64,000 nt of DNA from Panagrolaimus kolymaensis (lineage: Eukaryota > Nematoda > Chromadorea > Rhabditida > Panagrolaimidae), in the NCBI GenBank assembly GCA_028622995.1, contig JAJQJQ010000019.1, forward strand, positions 3,038,001-3,102,000, in the 5' to 3' direction. This document shows positions 25,561 through 36,700 of this stretch, piece by piece. The notes beneath the pieces were generated by a model. The model made no database searches, had not been told where the DNA came from, and worked only from the letters and a program-made list of their open reading frames with translations. The stretch's first letter is position 1; every line of letters begins with the position of its first letter. A program made the position numbers and the translations under genes.

Positions 25561-26084
25561 AAAAAAAAAGAGAGATGGAGAGAAAAAAATTTTAATATAA
25601 AAAACTTTCATTTTATCAAGCCGCAAATAAACATAAGCCTCAGTTTTTTTTTCTTCTAAATTTTGATAGCTCCTCTATCTTGGATTTTATTATACGATGA
25701 CAACATGGAATAAATAACAGCTTTTTTAAAATTTATTTTTTGGTTTTACTTTTCCAAAGCAGTTATTTAAAAAAACATTTCATAAAAAAAAATTTCATAA
25801 AATTATTATTTATCCCCATTTATTTGTACAAACAAAATCAAACTTAAAAGCAAACTAAAACAGTTTTTTTATAAAAAAAAAAAAATTTATTTAAAAAATT
25901 TCTTTGCAATACTGGGATTTTAAGTTTCAAAAAAACACAATTGAATTATTATTATTTATGCAATATTTTCTCAGCTGAGCGCATTTGAGATTTGAGAGTT
26001 GCCTTTTTCGATCACTTTTTCTTTCTTTGTTTTTGCTAGATATTCTTTTTTTATTAATTATTTAACTTATTTCTTATTTCTTTT

Positions 26085-27442
26085 TTATGCAGATTTGGTT
26101 TTGCTGCTTCCGTAATATCTTGCGGCTTTAACAAATGGAGCAAATGCTGGAACAAATCTTGGTGGAGGAGGACCAGGAACAGCGAAGGCTGGGGCAGGAG
26201 CTCCAGGGAATGCAGGAATGGCTCCTGGAGCGAAAGCTGGCATGGCTCCTGGTGCAAATGCTGGAACTCCCGATGGAAGGGGAGCCATTGGTGGAGGTGG
26301 AGGAGCATACGATGGAACTGCGGGAACTGCAAATACTGGAGGTGGTGGAGGTGGAGCAAACATAGGTGGCGGAGGAGGAGGAGGGGCAAACATTGGTGGT
26401 GGAGGTGGTGGAGCAGCGAACATTGGAGCTGCAGCTACGGCGTATGGAGCCGCAACGGGAATAGGGGCAGGAACTCCAATGGGAATTGGAGCTGGAATAG
26501 GAATGGCTGGAGCTTGAAGGCCTGGTCCACTTGGTGCTGCCGCTACAGGAGATGAGGCTGCATTAAAAAGTTGTTGGAAATAAGGTGAATATGATGTTGC
26601 TGGCCACTAAAAAATTAATGCACTTTTATTATTGTATACAGTTTTTTTCCATGAATTAAAAAATAAATCTTCAGTTCCAAAAAAATAGTTTTATAATGAA
26701 ATAGGTTTGTTCCATTCGAATGAAATTTAATCCCCGAAAAATCTATTTTGTTCGATAAATAAAAGCCATTTTCAGAATCTTGGTTATCAGTTTATTTTCT
26801 TTGCTTTACCAATTTGCGCTTCGAACTACAGTTATAAAAATTTTTTTTGTAAATTTTTAAAACAAAATATGCTAAACTCAGTTTTTAAAAAAACCAAAAA
26901 ATAAATAAAATTATAAAATTATGCAAAAATTTGAAAACCGTTAAATGTAAATCTTCAGTTTTTTTTAACTATGTATACTTTTTGAATTGAAAGCTATCAT
27001 GATAGTGGAAGACAATGTCACCATAAATTATGATACCAAAATTTACATGTTGAATCAGTTTTATTTTTTTAATTATGCATAATTTGTTCAAATGGAAACA
27101 CTAGCACAGTTTTTTTTTCTTCTCGAAAAATATAAGCCTTTTATTGGTTTTATAAATGCTCATCAATAAGATAAAAAAATCTGAGCGTTTCATGCAAGTT
27201 AAACACTCCATACCAGTTTTTTAAATTTTCATTAATATTTTTTTTTGATATTTAATTAAAAAATTAAAAATTAAAATGAAATACTTACAGCTGCAGCTTG
27301 AGCATTACCAGATGTCACGCAAAATGCTAAAGTTAAAGCGATCCTAAAACAAAAACCATTTATTTTTCGAATGCCCAGTTAAAAAATTTTTTTAATTATT
27401 ATAAAAAAATAATAAGACTTACAAGCTCAATTTGCAATACAT
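26085..27442 (-). CDS. Secreted Pro/Ala-rich protein, 198 residues
   Basis: Exons 27423-27442, 27289-27343 and 26085-26606 join in phase (donors GTAAGT twice; acceptors GTTTTAG and TTTTTTAG). The first 25 residues, MYCKLSLIALTLAFCVTSGN then AQAAA, form a signal peptide. The mature part begins WPATSYSPYFQQLFNAASS, then becomes low-complexity: repeated PIP/API units, three MFA(A)PPPPPP or VFAVP blocks, FAPGA repeats, and an end of RYYGSSKTKSA. No cysteines follow the signal peptide. The composition fits a structural secreted protein of cuticle, eggshell or extracellular matrix, but there is no diagnostic domain. This segment is far more G+C-rich than its surroundings because of proline and alanine codons. 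Confidence 0.85.
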
Positions 27443-28240
27443 GACGCTTTAGTTAGCTTTGAAGCTGGGAAAAAGGAAGATGGAAAAAAATTTGAAATGT
27501 ATGAAACTATGATGGCTGATCAGAAATCTTTTCAAACATTTTATACTCATTTGTTATAGAAATTTTTTTCTTCTTCTTCATTTTTTATTTTGTTTGTAAG
27601 GGTAGGTATGTCCAAAGAGAAAAAAGCAGATGATCGAAGTCCGGAAAAACTTGTTATCTCTCATTCTTTCTTCTGTCTCCTCTGGCTCGAGAGAAGAGGG
27701 TATTCAATTTTTCACTTTGAATGGGATTTTTCTTTTTTGCTCAATCACTCATCTTTCACTCAATCTTCTTGCAACCACATTTTTCGCACCTTCCATAAAC
27801 AAAAAAAAATTAGTTTTTCCGGATCAGAAAAGTTTTTATTCTTTCGAACGACAAAAAGAAGCTGAATTTGTTTGATTTTTTTATTTGTTTGCTTTTCACA
27901 TTTTTTTGGGGTTTGAGAGTAGATGGGCTCTTCTTTTTTTAAAGACGATTTTGAAAATCAAAAAACTTTGCGCAACGGTTTTTTTTCTTTCTTTCATCGA
28001 TGGTATTATCTTTCATAGACGACGATTACGAAGTGGACACTCTCGTGATGATGGTTTTGCGGTGTGTGTTGGTCAATTTTTTTTATTTGTTTGCCTCCTC
28101 GCAATTTTCGTAAGATACTTTAGGGGATAGAAAAAAATTGAATCAAACACAAATAATAAAAAAAATATTTTTATCGTTTTTTTACCTTTTAAAGAGGCAA
28201 TTAAAAAACTAATTTTGTGGTTGCAGTCTCTTCTCTAACG
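27443..28240. promoter_or_regulatory. Motif-free 5' flank of the Pro/Ala-rich gene
   Basis: About 800 bp directly upstream of the start at 27442 with no array motif, bounded by motif copies on both sides. It contains T-rich tracts and a mixed-composition segment around 27985-28065. Its overlapping open frames carry no recognisable protein. I infer promoter DNA. Confidence 0.45.
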
Positions 28241-30882
28241 CTTCAGTTTTTTTTATGCATTTGAAGGATCGTTTAGTTGGTTTTTTTATATCATTTTTTT
28301 ATTCGGTCGCCAGTTTTTTTAATTTTAAGCACTTAATTTACAAACCGATTATCTCCCTCACACTTATTTTAAACAGTTACTAAAATAAAATAAAAATGAA
28401 AAGGAAGAAAAAAATGTCTGGAAAGATTTTAAAAAAGTAAAGGAAAAAAAAATAAAAATAAATCAAAACAAAAAGAATCGCCAAAGCTATCCACAGTTTT
28501 TATAATTTAATTAATTTACTTTGCATATTTGCATTAATTTTTAAACAGTTAATCACTCCAATTCAGTTATAAATAAAAAAAATGAAACCACTTGCCTTAT
28601 CGGTGTCAGTTATATTTCTTATAAAAAAAATTTAATGTTTAAATTAGAAATAATTGACAGTTTAAGAAATTTCATATTATTTTTTAACGAACATTTTTCA
28701 ATGCATATTTAAGAAGATATGTCTAATCGCAGTTTTTTTTAATATTGGCGAAAAAAGTTTTATGAATGTTTATAATTTATATTATTTTTCAATTGGATCA
28801 TACATATTAACTAAAAGGAAACTTTACTGCTCAGAAAATTCTTCCCAGTTTTTTAAAATTTACTTTACTACTAAAAAAAGAAGCTAATTTTTTAGAAGGA
28901 AAAATAAATTCGCAGTTTAAATTCTAATTGAACTCTTTAGTACTCAGTTAAATCAAAAACAAAAGACGATTCATATTTCCAACTTTGGCCATCCAGCGCG
29001 GTCGCGTACAGTTTAAAAAAAATATTAATACTTGAAATTTTATAAAAATTTATGTAATTTTTTATTTTTTGAAACACAAAAAAACAATTTTCGACAATTT
29101 TCATTCGTGATGCCAGTTTTATGGCCACAAAAATATAAATAAATCGATCTTTTTGGGACACAGTTAAATTCATGAAAATAAAAAATTACCTTTTGCACGA
29201 ATGTAAATTAATTCTCTAAAATTGTTGATCCTCGAATTGTGCAGTTTATTTTATAACTTAACTCCCATATTTATTGTTCGCAGTTTGTCAGTCTTTTTCA
29301 TGTAATAAAAACCTAAAATTTTGAAGAAACTCTACAAATCAGTTTTATAATTTTATTTTATTTTTCTTATTTACAGAATGTATCCGAAATACTCAAATCA
29401 CAGTTTAACTTTTTTGTTGATAGTTCTCTCCAAAATATGATGAAGATCGTTTGCAGTTTTAAAATAAAAATACAAAAAATATTAATTATCTTTCAAGTAA
29501 ACGTTCGTTCTCCGAAGCGGCGATTGTTGCAGTTTTTTTTAAATTTAAAATAAAAATTATTTTTGTTGTTTTTTGATTTTTGCAGTTTTCATACTTAGAA
29601 TTTGGCTGATAAAAACTTTTTAAGTTCTTTTTTCTTGTAAATCAATCCGCCCTTTTCGAAATTTCTCAGTTTTTATAAAATAGCTTTTATGAAAACTTTG
29701 TTAAGAATTTCTCCAAAATACCGAGATAATTGTATTGAACAGTTTTTAATTTGCTTTTTTATGACTTCATCACTCCAGAAAAAACGTCGCAGTTTAAATA
29801 TTTTTTATGAAAGTTTTATTCAAACGTTCAAAAACCTGGACAGTTTAAAAACAAAAATAAATACAATTATTTTTTTTTTCAAGTGAAAGAAAATATTTTT
29901 ATTGAAAAAAGACAGTTATTATTTTTTGTTTTAAATATTAATTTTTCTTTAGAATTTTAAGTTTTGAAACACATCATTTCACATTGTTCCAGTTTTTTTT
30001 AGAATATCATTATTTTTTTTTCGTGAAATTTTTACTTCTTCTCAGTTTCATCTATTAACTTTTATGGTGCTACCATTGTTAAAAATATTTTCATCTGTGC
30101 GTGCGGTGATTAATCAAACAAAAATACAGTTTTAAGTACGTACGCAGTTTAAAAACAAGAAAAATATAAATTTTTTAAAACCTTTTTCCTTTAAACAACT
30201 TTCATGCTTCGATTTGTAAGGCAAAACACAATTTTTTTGGATGTAATTTTAAAGTGACTTTTCCAAATTATTTAAAATTACCCAGTTTTTTTTTTATTTT
30301 CCCCCATTCTAAATCTTAGTCAGTTTTTTATAGTTTTTATGCTAATTTCCTTGGAAATATTTACAAATTTTGTTGCTCCACCACGTGCAGAGACAGTTTT
30401 TATTCAAAATTTATTTAACTGTAATCACAGTTTACAATAATTCAAATATAACAATAATAATAATATCAAACGCTTTTATATATATTTTTTATATAAACGA
30501 GATACATAAGCAAGCGTACAGTTAAAAAAAGCAAAAAACAAAAGAAACAAAAAATTAAAGACTTTTTTGGATGGAGTTAAAGAAAGAAAAAAAAGTACAG
30601 AGACAATTATTTTCTTTAGTTAAGAATATAAAAAAAATTAACTCAGTTAAATAAAATTTTATTTATAAAGAAAAAGAGGGATGACCCGCATAAATAAAAG
30701 GGGGTTAGAATAAAAAAACAAAAGGAAACAGTATTAAGAATCAAAAAATATGAGAAAAAGTGATACAATGTTTTTAAAAATATAATTAAAAAGAAACGAG
30801 ATTATTTTAGGTTTACAAATTTCAAAATTGACAGTTTTAAAGAACCCAAAGCCAAATTTAAAAAAACTTCTCAGTTTTATTT
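28241..30882. other. Motif-rich DNA downstream of the MPPED gene
   Basis: CAGTT copies resume at about 28240 and run to the stop codon at 30883. No complete coding exon was found on either strand. The open frame near 28937-29173 on the minus strand lacks a splice context that would make it convincing. Confidence 0.45.
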
Positions 30883-33273
30883 TTAAGTTGAATCTGAATC
30901 CTCTTCACTTGGTACACTACTGGTTGATTCACTAACGGATTCGGATTCAGTTTTAGAATGACCATATGGAACAGGAATATCAAAAATGATTGGACCATGA
31001 TCAATTCGAAGTTTATGATCACAAATAGATGCATTTACAAAAGTTGTTGAACCATTCGTAGTAGCTCCATGCATATCATGAATATGACCAAAAACATGAT
31101 ATTTAGGTTTAACTCGAAATTCCACCGTATTTAGTAATTCTGCGCATCCTGCGAGAACTCCATCACATTTATTCCATGCATTATAATCTCCATGTCCAAG
31201 TGGAGGGGTATGAGTAACCAAGACATCAACTTTCGCAGGAATATTATTCCATTTATGTAAAATTGCTTGGCCTCGTGAACGATAAAATGAATATCCCGGC
31301 ATTGGATGCCACGGGGCTCCATAAATTTTTAAACCATAAACATCAAAAGTTCGATCAACAATATATTCACAATTTGTAAGCATTTCATATGGCTTTGATA
31401 CACCCAACATGGATAATCCAGCCAATTGACGTTCAGTCATTTCTTCACCCTCTTCAAAACCAAGCTCATGATTTCCAGGCACAACTATTTTGTGTTTGTG
31501 TGGAAGTTTACCTAAAATAAATTTTATTTTATCAGTAAAAAAGAGAATTTGTTTTTTACAGTTTTTTCTTCTTCAAAATTTAAATTTTTTTTTGCGAACT
31601 TTTGTCTAAAAGTTTTCTAACTTCGACACGCTTATACAGTTTTAATTTAAAGCAAAATTCATTATGATTCTTTAAAAACTCATAAAATGGATTCGTGAAA
31701 GATCTTTATTTTTTTTTCAGTTTGGCAAAACTAATAAAATTCAAAAAGTTTTATTTTTTAAACATTGAACCCGACACACAGTTAATAAAAAAAAAGAGAG
31801 AGTAAAATTTTCTTTTTAGCAATATCAACGAAAAAATCATTGATGAGCCCAGTTTTTAATATTATTTTCTTCTATGGAAACTTTTGAACTTAGAAATAAA
31901 ACGATCCAAATACAGTTTTTTTTAAATACCTCCAAATAACAAATGACCAGACAGTTTAAAGTTTATAGAATAAATTTTAAAAAGATCTTGCGAGCCTTTA
32001 TTTACATACGCGAATTTTAAATTTCAGTAAAATTTGCGAATTGGCGTACTGCTACAGTTTTTTTTTATGCAAATTAAAGTATTCATTTAATTCCCATTTT
32101 ATTCGCAAATATTAGTTTTTCTTTTGTTTTGAAAAGTATACATTTCAATCAATAATTCTCAGTTAATTAAAAAAGTATGAATTAAAATTTTATTTTTGGC
32201 AAAAAAGGGTCAAAAAATCTGAAGTTTACAGTTTTTGTATATTTCTACTTAATTTATACCTATTTTAAATATAATGGTTGATAATAAATTAAAATTCATC
32301 AGTTTTTTTAAAGAAAAATATTCCCATTCCATAATAAATTTATAGCTTGAAAAAAAAAAATATGCAAGACTTTATTCAAGTGAATTTGTAATTTTAATGA
32401 CAGTTAAATATCCTACAGTTGCAGTCTATTACAGTTTTATTAATTTGTCATAATAAAATTACGCTTTTATCTTCAAGTCAGTTAATAAAAAATAAATAAA
32501 CTCAAGCATATTATTGTAGTTACAGTTTTATTTGAAAAACGCATAAAAAGAATAGCAAAAATCATATTTTTAAGTATTCATGATTCAGCAAAAAGTTTAT
32601 GCTATTGCCCAATATCTCAGTTTTTTTTGTTGCAAAATGCAAATTGACCTTGATTTTTAGCCAGTTAATAAAAATTAATTGAATTTAGTGGCTATGTTAA
32701 CTTTGATAAACCATTCAAGGCCCGGTGTTGAATCCGGATGTCAGTTTTAAAAAAAATTATACATTGAATTCAACAACAGAGGTAGTTAATTAAAAAAAAT
32801 GTGAAATTTCTTCACCCTACTTTAAAACTCTTATTCAGTTTAAAAGTTTTAATTAAAACCCAAAATAATAAAAACAAGCAACATACCTATTTCTTGATTA
32901 AATTTAATAACTTCTGCAACATCCCCATAATTCGTGAAATCTCCAGCATGAATGAGAACATCACCATCTGGAATCATGTGTAACATTTCACCCAATTTTT
33001 CATGTGTATCCGAGATACATACAAATCGAACTTTATTTTCATATATTGGAGTATTAAGCCTGAAAACACAAAATTATCAAAATCCATTTAAAACCTTAAA
33101 AAATATTTTCCACTCGAGACTATGGAAAAATTTCCATTCGATACCTAGACATCATTTTCTCACCTTAAAGTTTTAGCTGGTTCAACAACCCTTCCTTGTT
33201 TGAGATATTTTTTCCATAAATCTATGGGTTTATGTGAAAGTGGATCAGCACGAATTATACCGTTTTCAAACAT
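30883..33273 (-). CDS. MPPED-family metallophosphoesterase, 303 residues
   Basis: Exons 33164-33273, 32887-33059 and 30883-31511 join in phases 2 and 1 (donors GTGAGA and GTATGT). The protein begins MFENGIIRADPLSHKPIDLW. It carries the metallophosphoesterase motifs in order: SDTHE near residue 52, AGDFTNYGD near 73, VPGNHELGFE near 105, LVTHTPPLGHGDYNAW and FGHIH with HGATTNGSTTFVNAS. This is the MPPED1/MPPED2 (239FB) class III phosphodiesterase pattern, and the length matches the family's usual near-295 residues. The histidine in FGHIH is kept, whereas mammalian MPPED2 has glycine there, so higher catalytic activity is likely. A Ser/Glu-rich tail (SESVSESTSSVPSEEDSDST) ends the protein. The long second intron is full of AACTG motifs. 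Confidence 0.93.
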
Positions 33274-33549
33274 TTTGCTTTTTTGTGATTGTTCAAGAGA
33301 CGACAAGTGATGATGAAATTAAATAAAACCGATAAGATTTAGAAAACTCCAAAGTCTTTATATAATCCAATCTGAAATTGTTAAAATTTGTAAATCAAGT
33401 AACTGACAATTTCCACGAAATCATTTAGTTAAGTGAAAAAAGTAATCATATCCCAAAAATTTGGTGGACGTAAATAAAAATAAAAACAATAAAGAAAATT
33501 TTGCAAAAACACGAGATTTAAAATTCTGATAATTTAATTAAGTGCTCCG
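33274..33549. promoter_or_regulatory. Divergent promoter interval at the polarity switch
   Basis: It lies between the MPPED start and the first plus-oriented AACTG DNA. It has no array motif in either orientation. A TTATATAA palindrome sits near 33358-33365, about 85 bp upstream of the MPPED ATG, and could serve as a TATA-like element. The divergent role is inferred from the flip in motif orientation. Confidence 0.4.
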
Positions 33550-33732
33550 ATGAGGCGGTTTATTAAGAAAAAAACATTTAAAAAGGAAAATGTTGCAAAA
33601 GGAATTTTTTTACGACAAACTGTTTTCTGTTTTGAGGAGATTTATAGAATTAAATTGGTTGAAATTGCAATAAAGATTTTACAAAAAAGAGATAAAAAAC
33701 TGAAGGTGGGTGCTTTTGGAGGTTATGAATAA
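33550..33732 (+). CDS. Tentative first exon or short ORF, 60 residues
   Basis: An open frame starting MRRFIKKKTFKKENVAKG contains an amphipathic-looking stretch, CFEEIYRIKLVEIAIKILQK, then a donor-like site (AAG before GTGGGT) near 33702. It is the first plus-oriented segment after the divergent promoter and contains two AACTG copies. No downstream exon was found to join to it, so it may be chance. Confidence 0.2.
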   Translation: MRRFIKKKTFKKENVAKGIFLRQTVFCFEEIYRIKLVEIAIKILQKRDKKLKVGAFGGYE

Positions 33733-36700
33733 GGTAGAGATGAATAAATGGTAATAAATTTTGTTATTGTTAAAAAAAATGCAAAAAAATATACTCTTTT
33801 ATTGTTCGGGGTAAACTGAGTTGAGCACAAGAAGATAAAAAAAGATAAAAAAAAATTAACTGTGGCATGATGTTAATTGTGTCACACTTTTAGAGATATC
33901 TTCAATAATAAAAAAAAACTTGAATCATTTTTATTTCAAGGCATTTTAAACTGAAATAATTAAAATTAATAAGAAAACAAGTAGCATAGTGCTATAAAAA
34001 ATATTGGTTTATTTAGGTCTTCTTCTATCATTAAAGAATAATTACATACTTTGTTATTGGTTTAACTGCTTTCCGAAAAAAATGCAGGGTTTTAAAGAAT
34101 TTTTTTAACTTGCTTAAAGCTTATTTTAAAGAAGTAAACTGCCTTCTTTTTTAAGAGGGGTTTTTTTTATTAACTGGAAGGTATTGCTATTGTCTTTTCG
34201 TAAATTTCGAAAAAATGTAATTGTCGAATTATTTTATCGAAGAAAAATGCTACATGCTTTCTAAAAGCTTATGGAACAAAAAGAAAATTGTAGCGAGAAT
34301 TGATTTAAGAATACATATTTATTTTTTTTTAATATAAACTGCCACCTGGAAACACTGGCTCCTTCATTATTTTATTTTTTACATATTTCACATAGAAATA
34401 ATTTTAAATAAAAAATAATTAGAATTTAAACTGTTTTTTCTCCATTCTGGGTCAATAAATAAAAAAATTTTAACAAAAAAAACTGTTACAGTTAAACATT
34501 TCTTCGCTGGAAGAAAATGCTTATTTTCCAGCGATTTGGGAGGTATCGTATTTTAAAATAATTGTCAAAAAAATAAAGAAATATTGGAATTAAAAATGAT
34601 CTTCTTTTTTCGGTACTTAAAAATATTTTTTAACAAGAAACTGTTTCGCAAATAACATAAAAAAATGTATTTTCACGAAGAAAAAAAAAGTCAAAGAACA
34701 AATTTTCAAAAACCAAGAAAAAAATGATAAAAGAAAAAAATGTTTGAAGGATATAAAAAAACTGTGGTGCTGTGTCTTTCTTTTTAACCTTGACCGTCCT
34801 TGTTTTTGTACTCTATTTTTCTTTTTTTATTTGACTAAATAAATCTAAATCGCCTTATTTAACAAACAAAAATAAAAAATAATTCTTTCCTTTTTTGATC
34901 TCTCGTCGTAAACAATCCATTCTCGATCATTTTATTTTTTTTTCAATGGCCGCCGGACGTGAGCGATCCATCCTTCTTCTTTTTTTTTTGGAATCTCGTG
35001 ATTACGACTTTTTGGAAAGAAAAAAAGAAGAGTTAAGGATGGATTTAAAAAAATTCAATAGAAATCAAAAGAAAAAAAAATAGAAAGGAAGGATTAAATA
35101 ACTTTTAGATATTTGGAAAATTGATTCTAAAAAATGGAAGATAGATAAAAACTTTGAAAAAAAATGGTGGCTGGCAATGGCCTTGGGAAGATTTAAAAAC
35201 TGAATAGAGTGGAAAATGGATTATCACTCACTCAAAAAAAATAAGTGAAAGTTTCTTTTCAAAAAAAAAAAAGAAGAGTATCAAACTGTGTTGAAATCGA
35301 AATTTTTTATGATTATTTTTTTTAAAGAATCATTGAAATTTAAAAACTTTAGAATAAAAACTGTAGTGCAAAAATTTGAGTATTTTTTACTTTGAAAATA
35401 GTGCAAATTACAGTATTATTTTTTTTCTTCTTAATAATCGAAAAAACTGGACAGAAATGTTAAGTTCCTGAACTTAAAAGAAGCTAATTTTAAAGTTTAA
35501 AATAATCATTTTAAGATAAAGTTATTTTTATATAAAACTGTAAATTTTTATTCGCCAACGGAAAATACTATATAGCAAAATAGTCTTCGAGTGGTGAAGC
35601 AAAAAAACATCACATGAACTTAAATAGATAAAATGCACAAAATAATGAGCAAATAAAAACTGAAGAGAATATAATACACATGGACATATCAAATTTTGTC
35701 GATAGAAAAATTTTTCCTTGTTTTTTTTTGTTTTTACTTAACTGGGCTTGATAATTTTAACGCAAAATTATTATACATATTTTAATTTTTAAATCTCTAA
35801 ATATTCACATTATTGAAGAATTTTCAATAAATTTTTTTAGATCACTGAATTCTAGCGTATCTTTATGATAATTACAAAAATTTAAAAAAAATTAAACTGT
35901 TTTCAACAAAACTTTAAGTGTCCATACTCTCTTCTCTAATTTTTATATATTAAAAGTAAACTGACCAAGAGCAGTATGTTAAAATATTTAAAAAATAAAA
36001 TAAACTGAATTTAATTTTAACGAGATTTAAAAAGCCTCTTCTTTCTTTCATTGCCATAAAAGCTTTGTAAGCTGCAAGAAAAAATTGCCCTTTTAGCTTA
36101 TTCGAAGAAAAAAAAACTGCCATTTTGAAATTAAGTCGGATTATGGAATCTTAAGGCCATCAAACTAAATTAATATTATTAAAAAACTGATTATGATGAT
36201 AAGAATGGTTGCAAAGGAAAGAAAAAATTTGCTGGGTTATTAACAGGCATAAAAATAAAAGCCTTTTTGAAATAAAAAACTGGGTTTTCCTAATTCAAAG
36301 GCATCTTTCATTATGGAAAGTAATAAAAGTTAAATAAATTTACTATGAATAAAACTTTTTGAGGACATGAATCTCTATTTTTTTAAAGCTTTAAAACTGA
36401 GTACGCCGTTTTTTTGTTGCTAAACACTAAAAACTGTTCCTGAATTATAAAGGAGAAGGATAATAAAAAGTTTAACTGTACCAAATAGTTTTCTAATAAA
36501 CAATCAAATTTTAGATCAAAAAATATTTGGTGATTCTACCAAGCCAAGGATTTTCGTTTTCTATAAACTGACTAGAAAATAAACAAATTTAAATAACTGT
36601 AAGTTTCTTTTTCGGAAGAATACAATATTTTTTTTTTAAAATAAAGAACAAAAGTCAAAAAAGGAATGAAAAAAAAATAATAATTTTATTTCAAATGTAT

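Larger units (their letters stand above)
18471..26084. other. Gene-poor stretch with transposon copy and tandem duplication
   Basis: About 7.6 kb of A/T-rich, motif-bearing DNA. It contains the second hAT-like copy, a roughly 2.8-kb tandem duplication and a 60-bp tandem repeat. An open block on the minus strand ending at donor GTGAGT near 24598 reads KVNLCRKTIKKGDGCIVAHE, but the duplicated partner does not keep the frame, so I do not call a gene. A long non-coding RNA or an unrecognised gene with tiny exons cannot be excluded. Confidence 0.4.
166..32838 (-). repeat. Dispersed AACTG motif array, minus-strand orientation
   Basis: On the plus strand this appears as CAGTT followed by an A/T run (CAGTTTTTA, CAGTTAAAAA); on the minus strand it is an A/T run then AACTG. 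In 9083-9841 I counted 12 copies, spaced 31-148 bp, and saw none in the other orientation. By base composition one copy per 1-1.3 kb per strand would be expected. Copies fill introns, downstream flanks and non-coding DNA. Some fall in coding sequence: six lie in exon 1 of the F-box-like gene. Notable gaps are 3371-4003, 8830-8950, 16045-16395, 17830-18470 and 27443-28240, and the interiors of inserted elements. The orientation equals the sense strand of every recognised gene in this half. Confidence 0.9.

Noticed and set aside
26135..26517. Plus-strand open frames rich in Gly/Ala or Glu/Leu
   Set aside because: Antisense shadows of the Pro/Ala-rich exon, whose signal peptide and splice phases lie on the minus strand.
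27590..28130. Three plus-strand open frames of 81-91 codons
   Set aside because: No family resemblance; they lie in the motif-free 5' flank of the minus-strand Pro/Ala-rich gene and have no splice partners.
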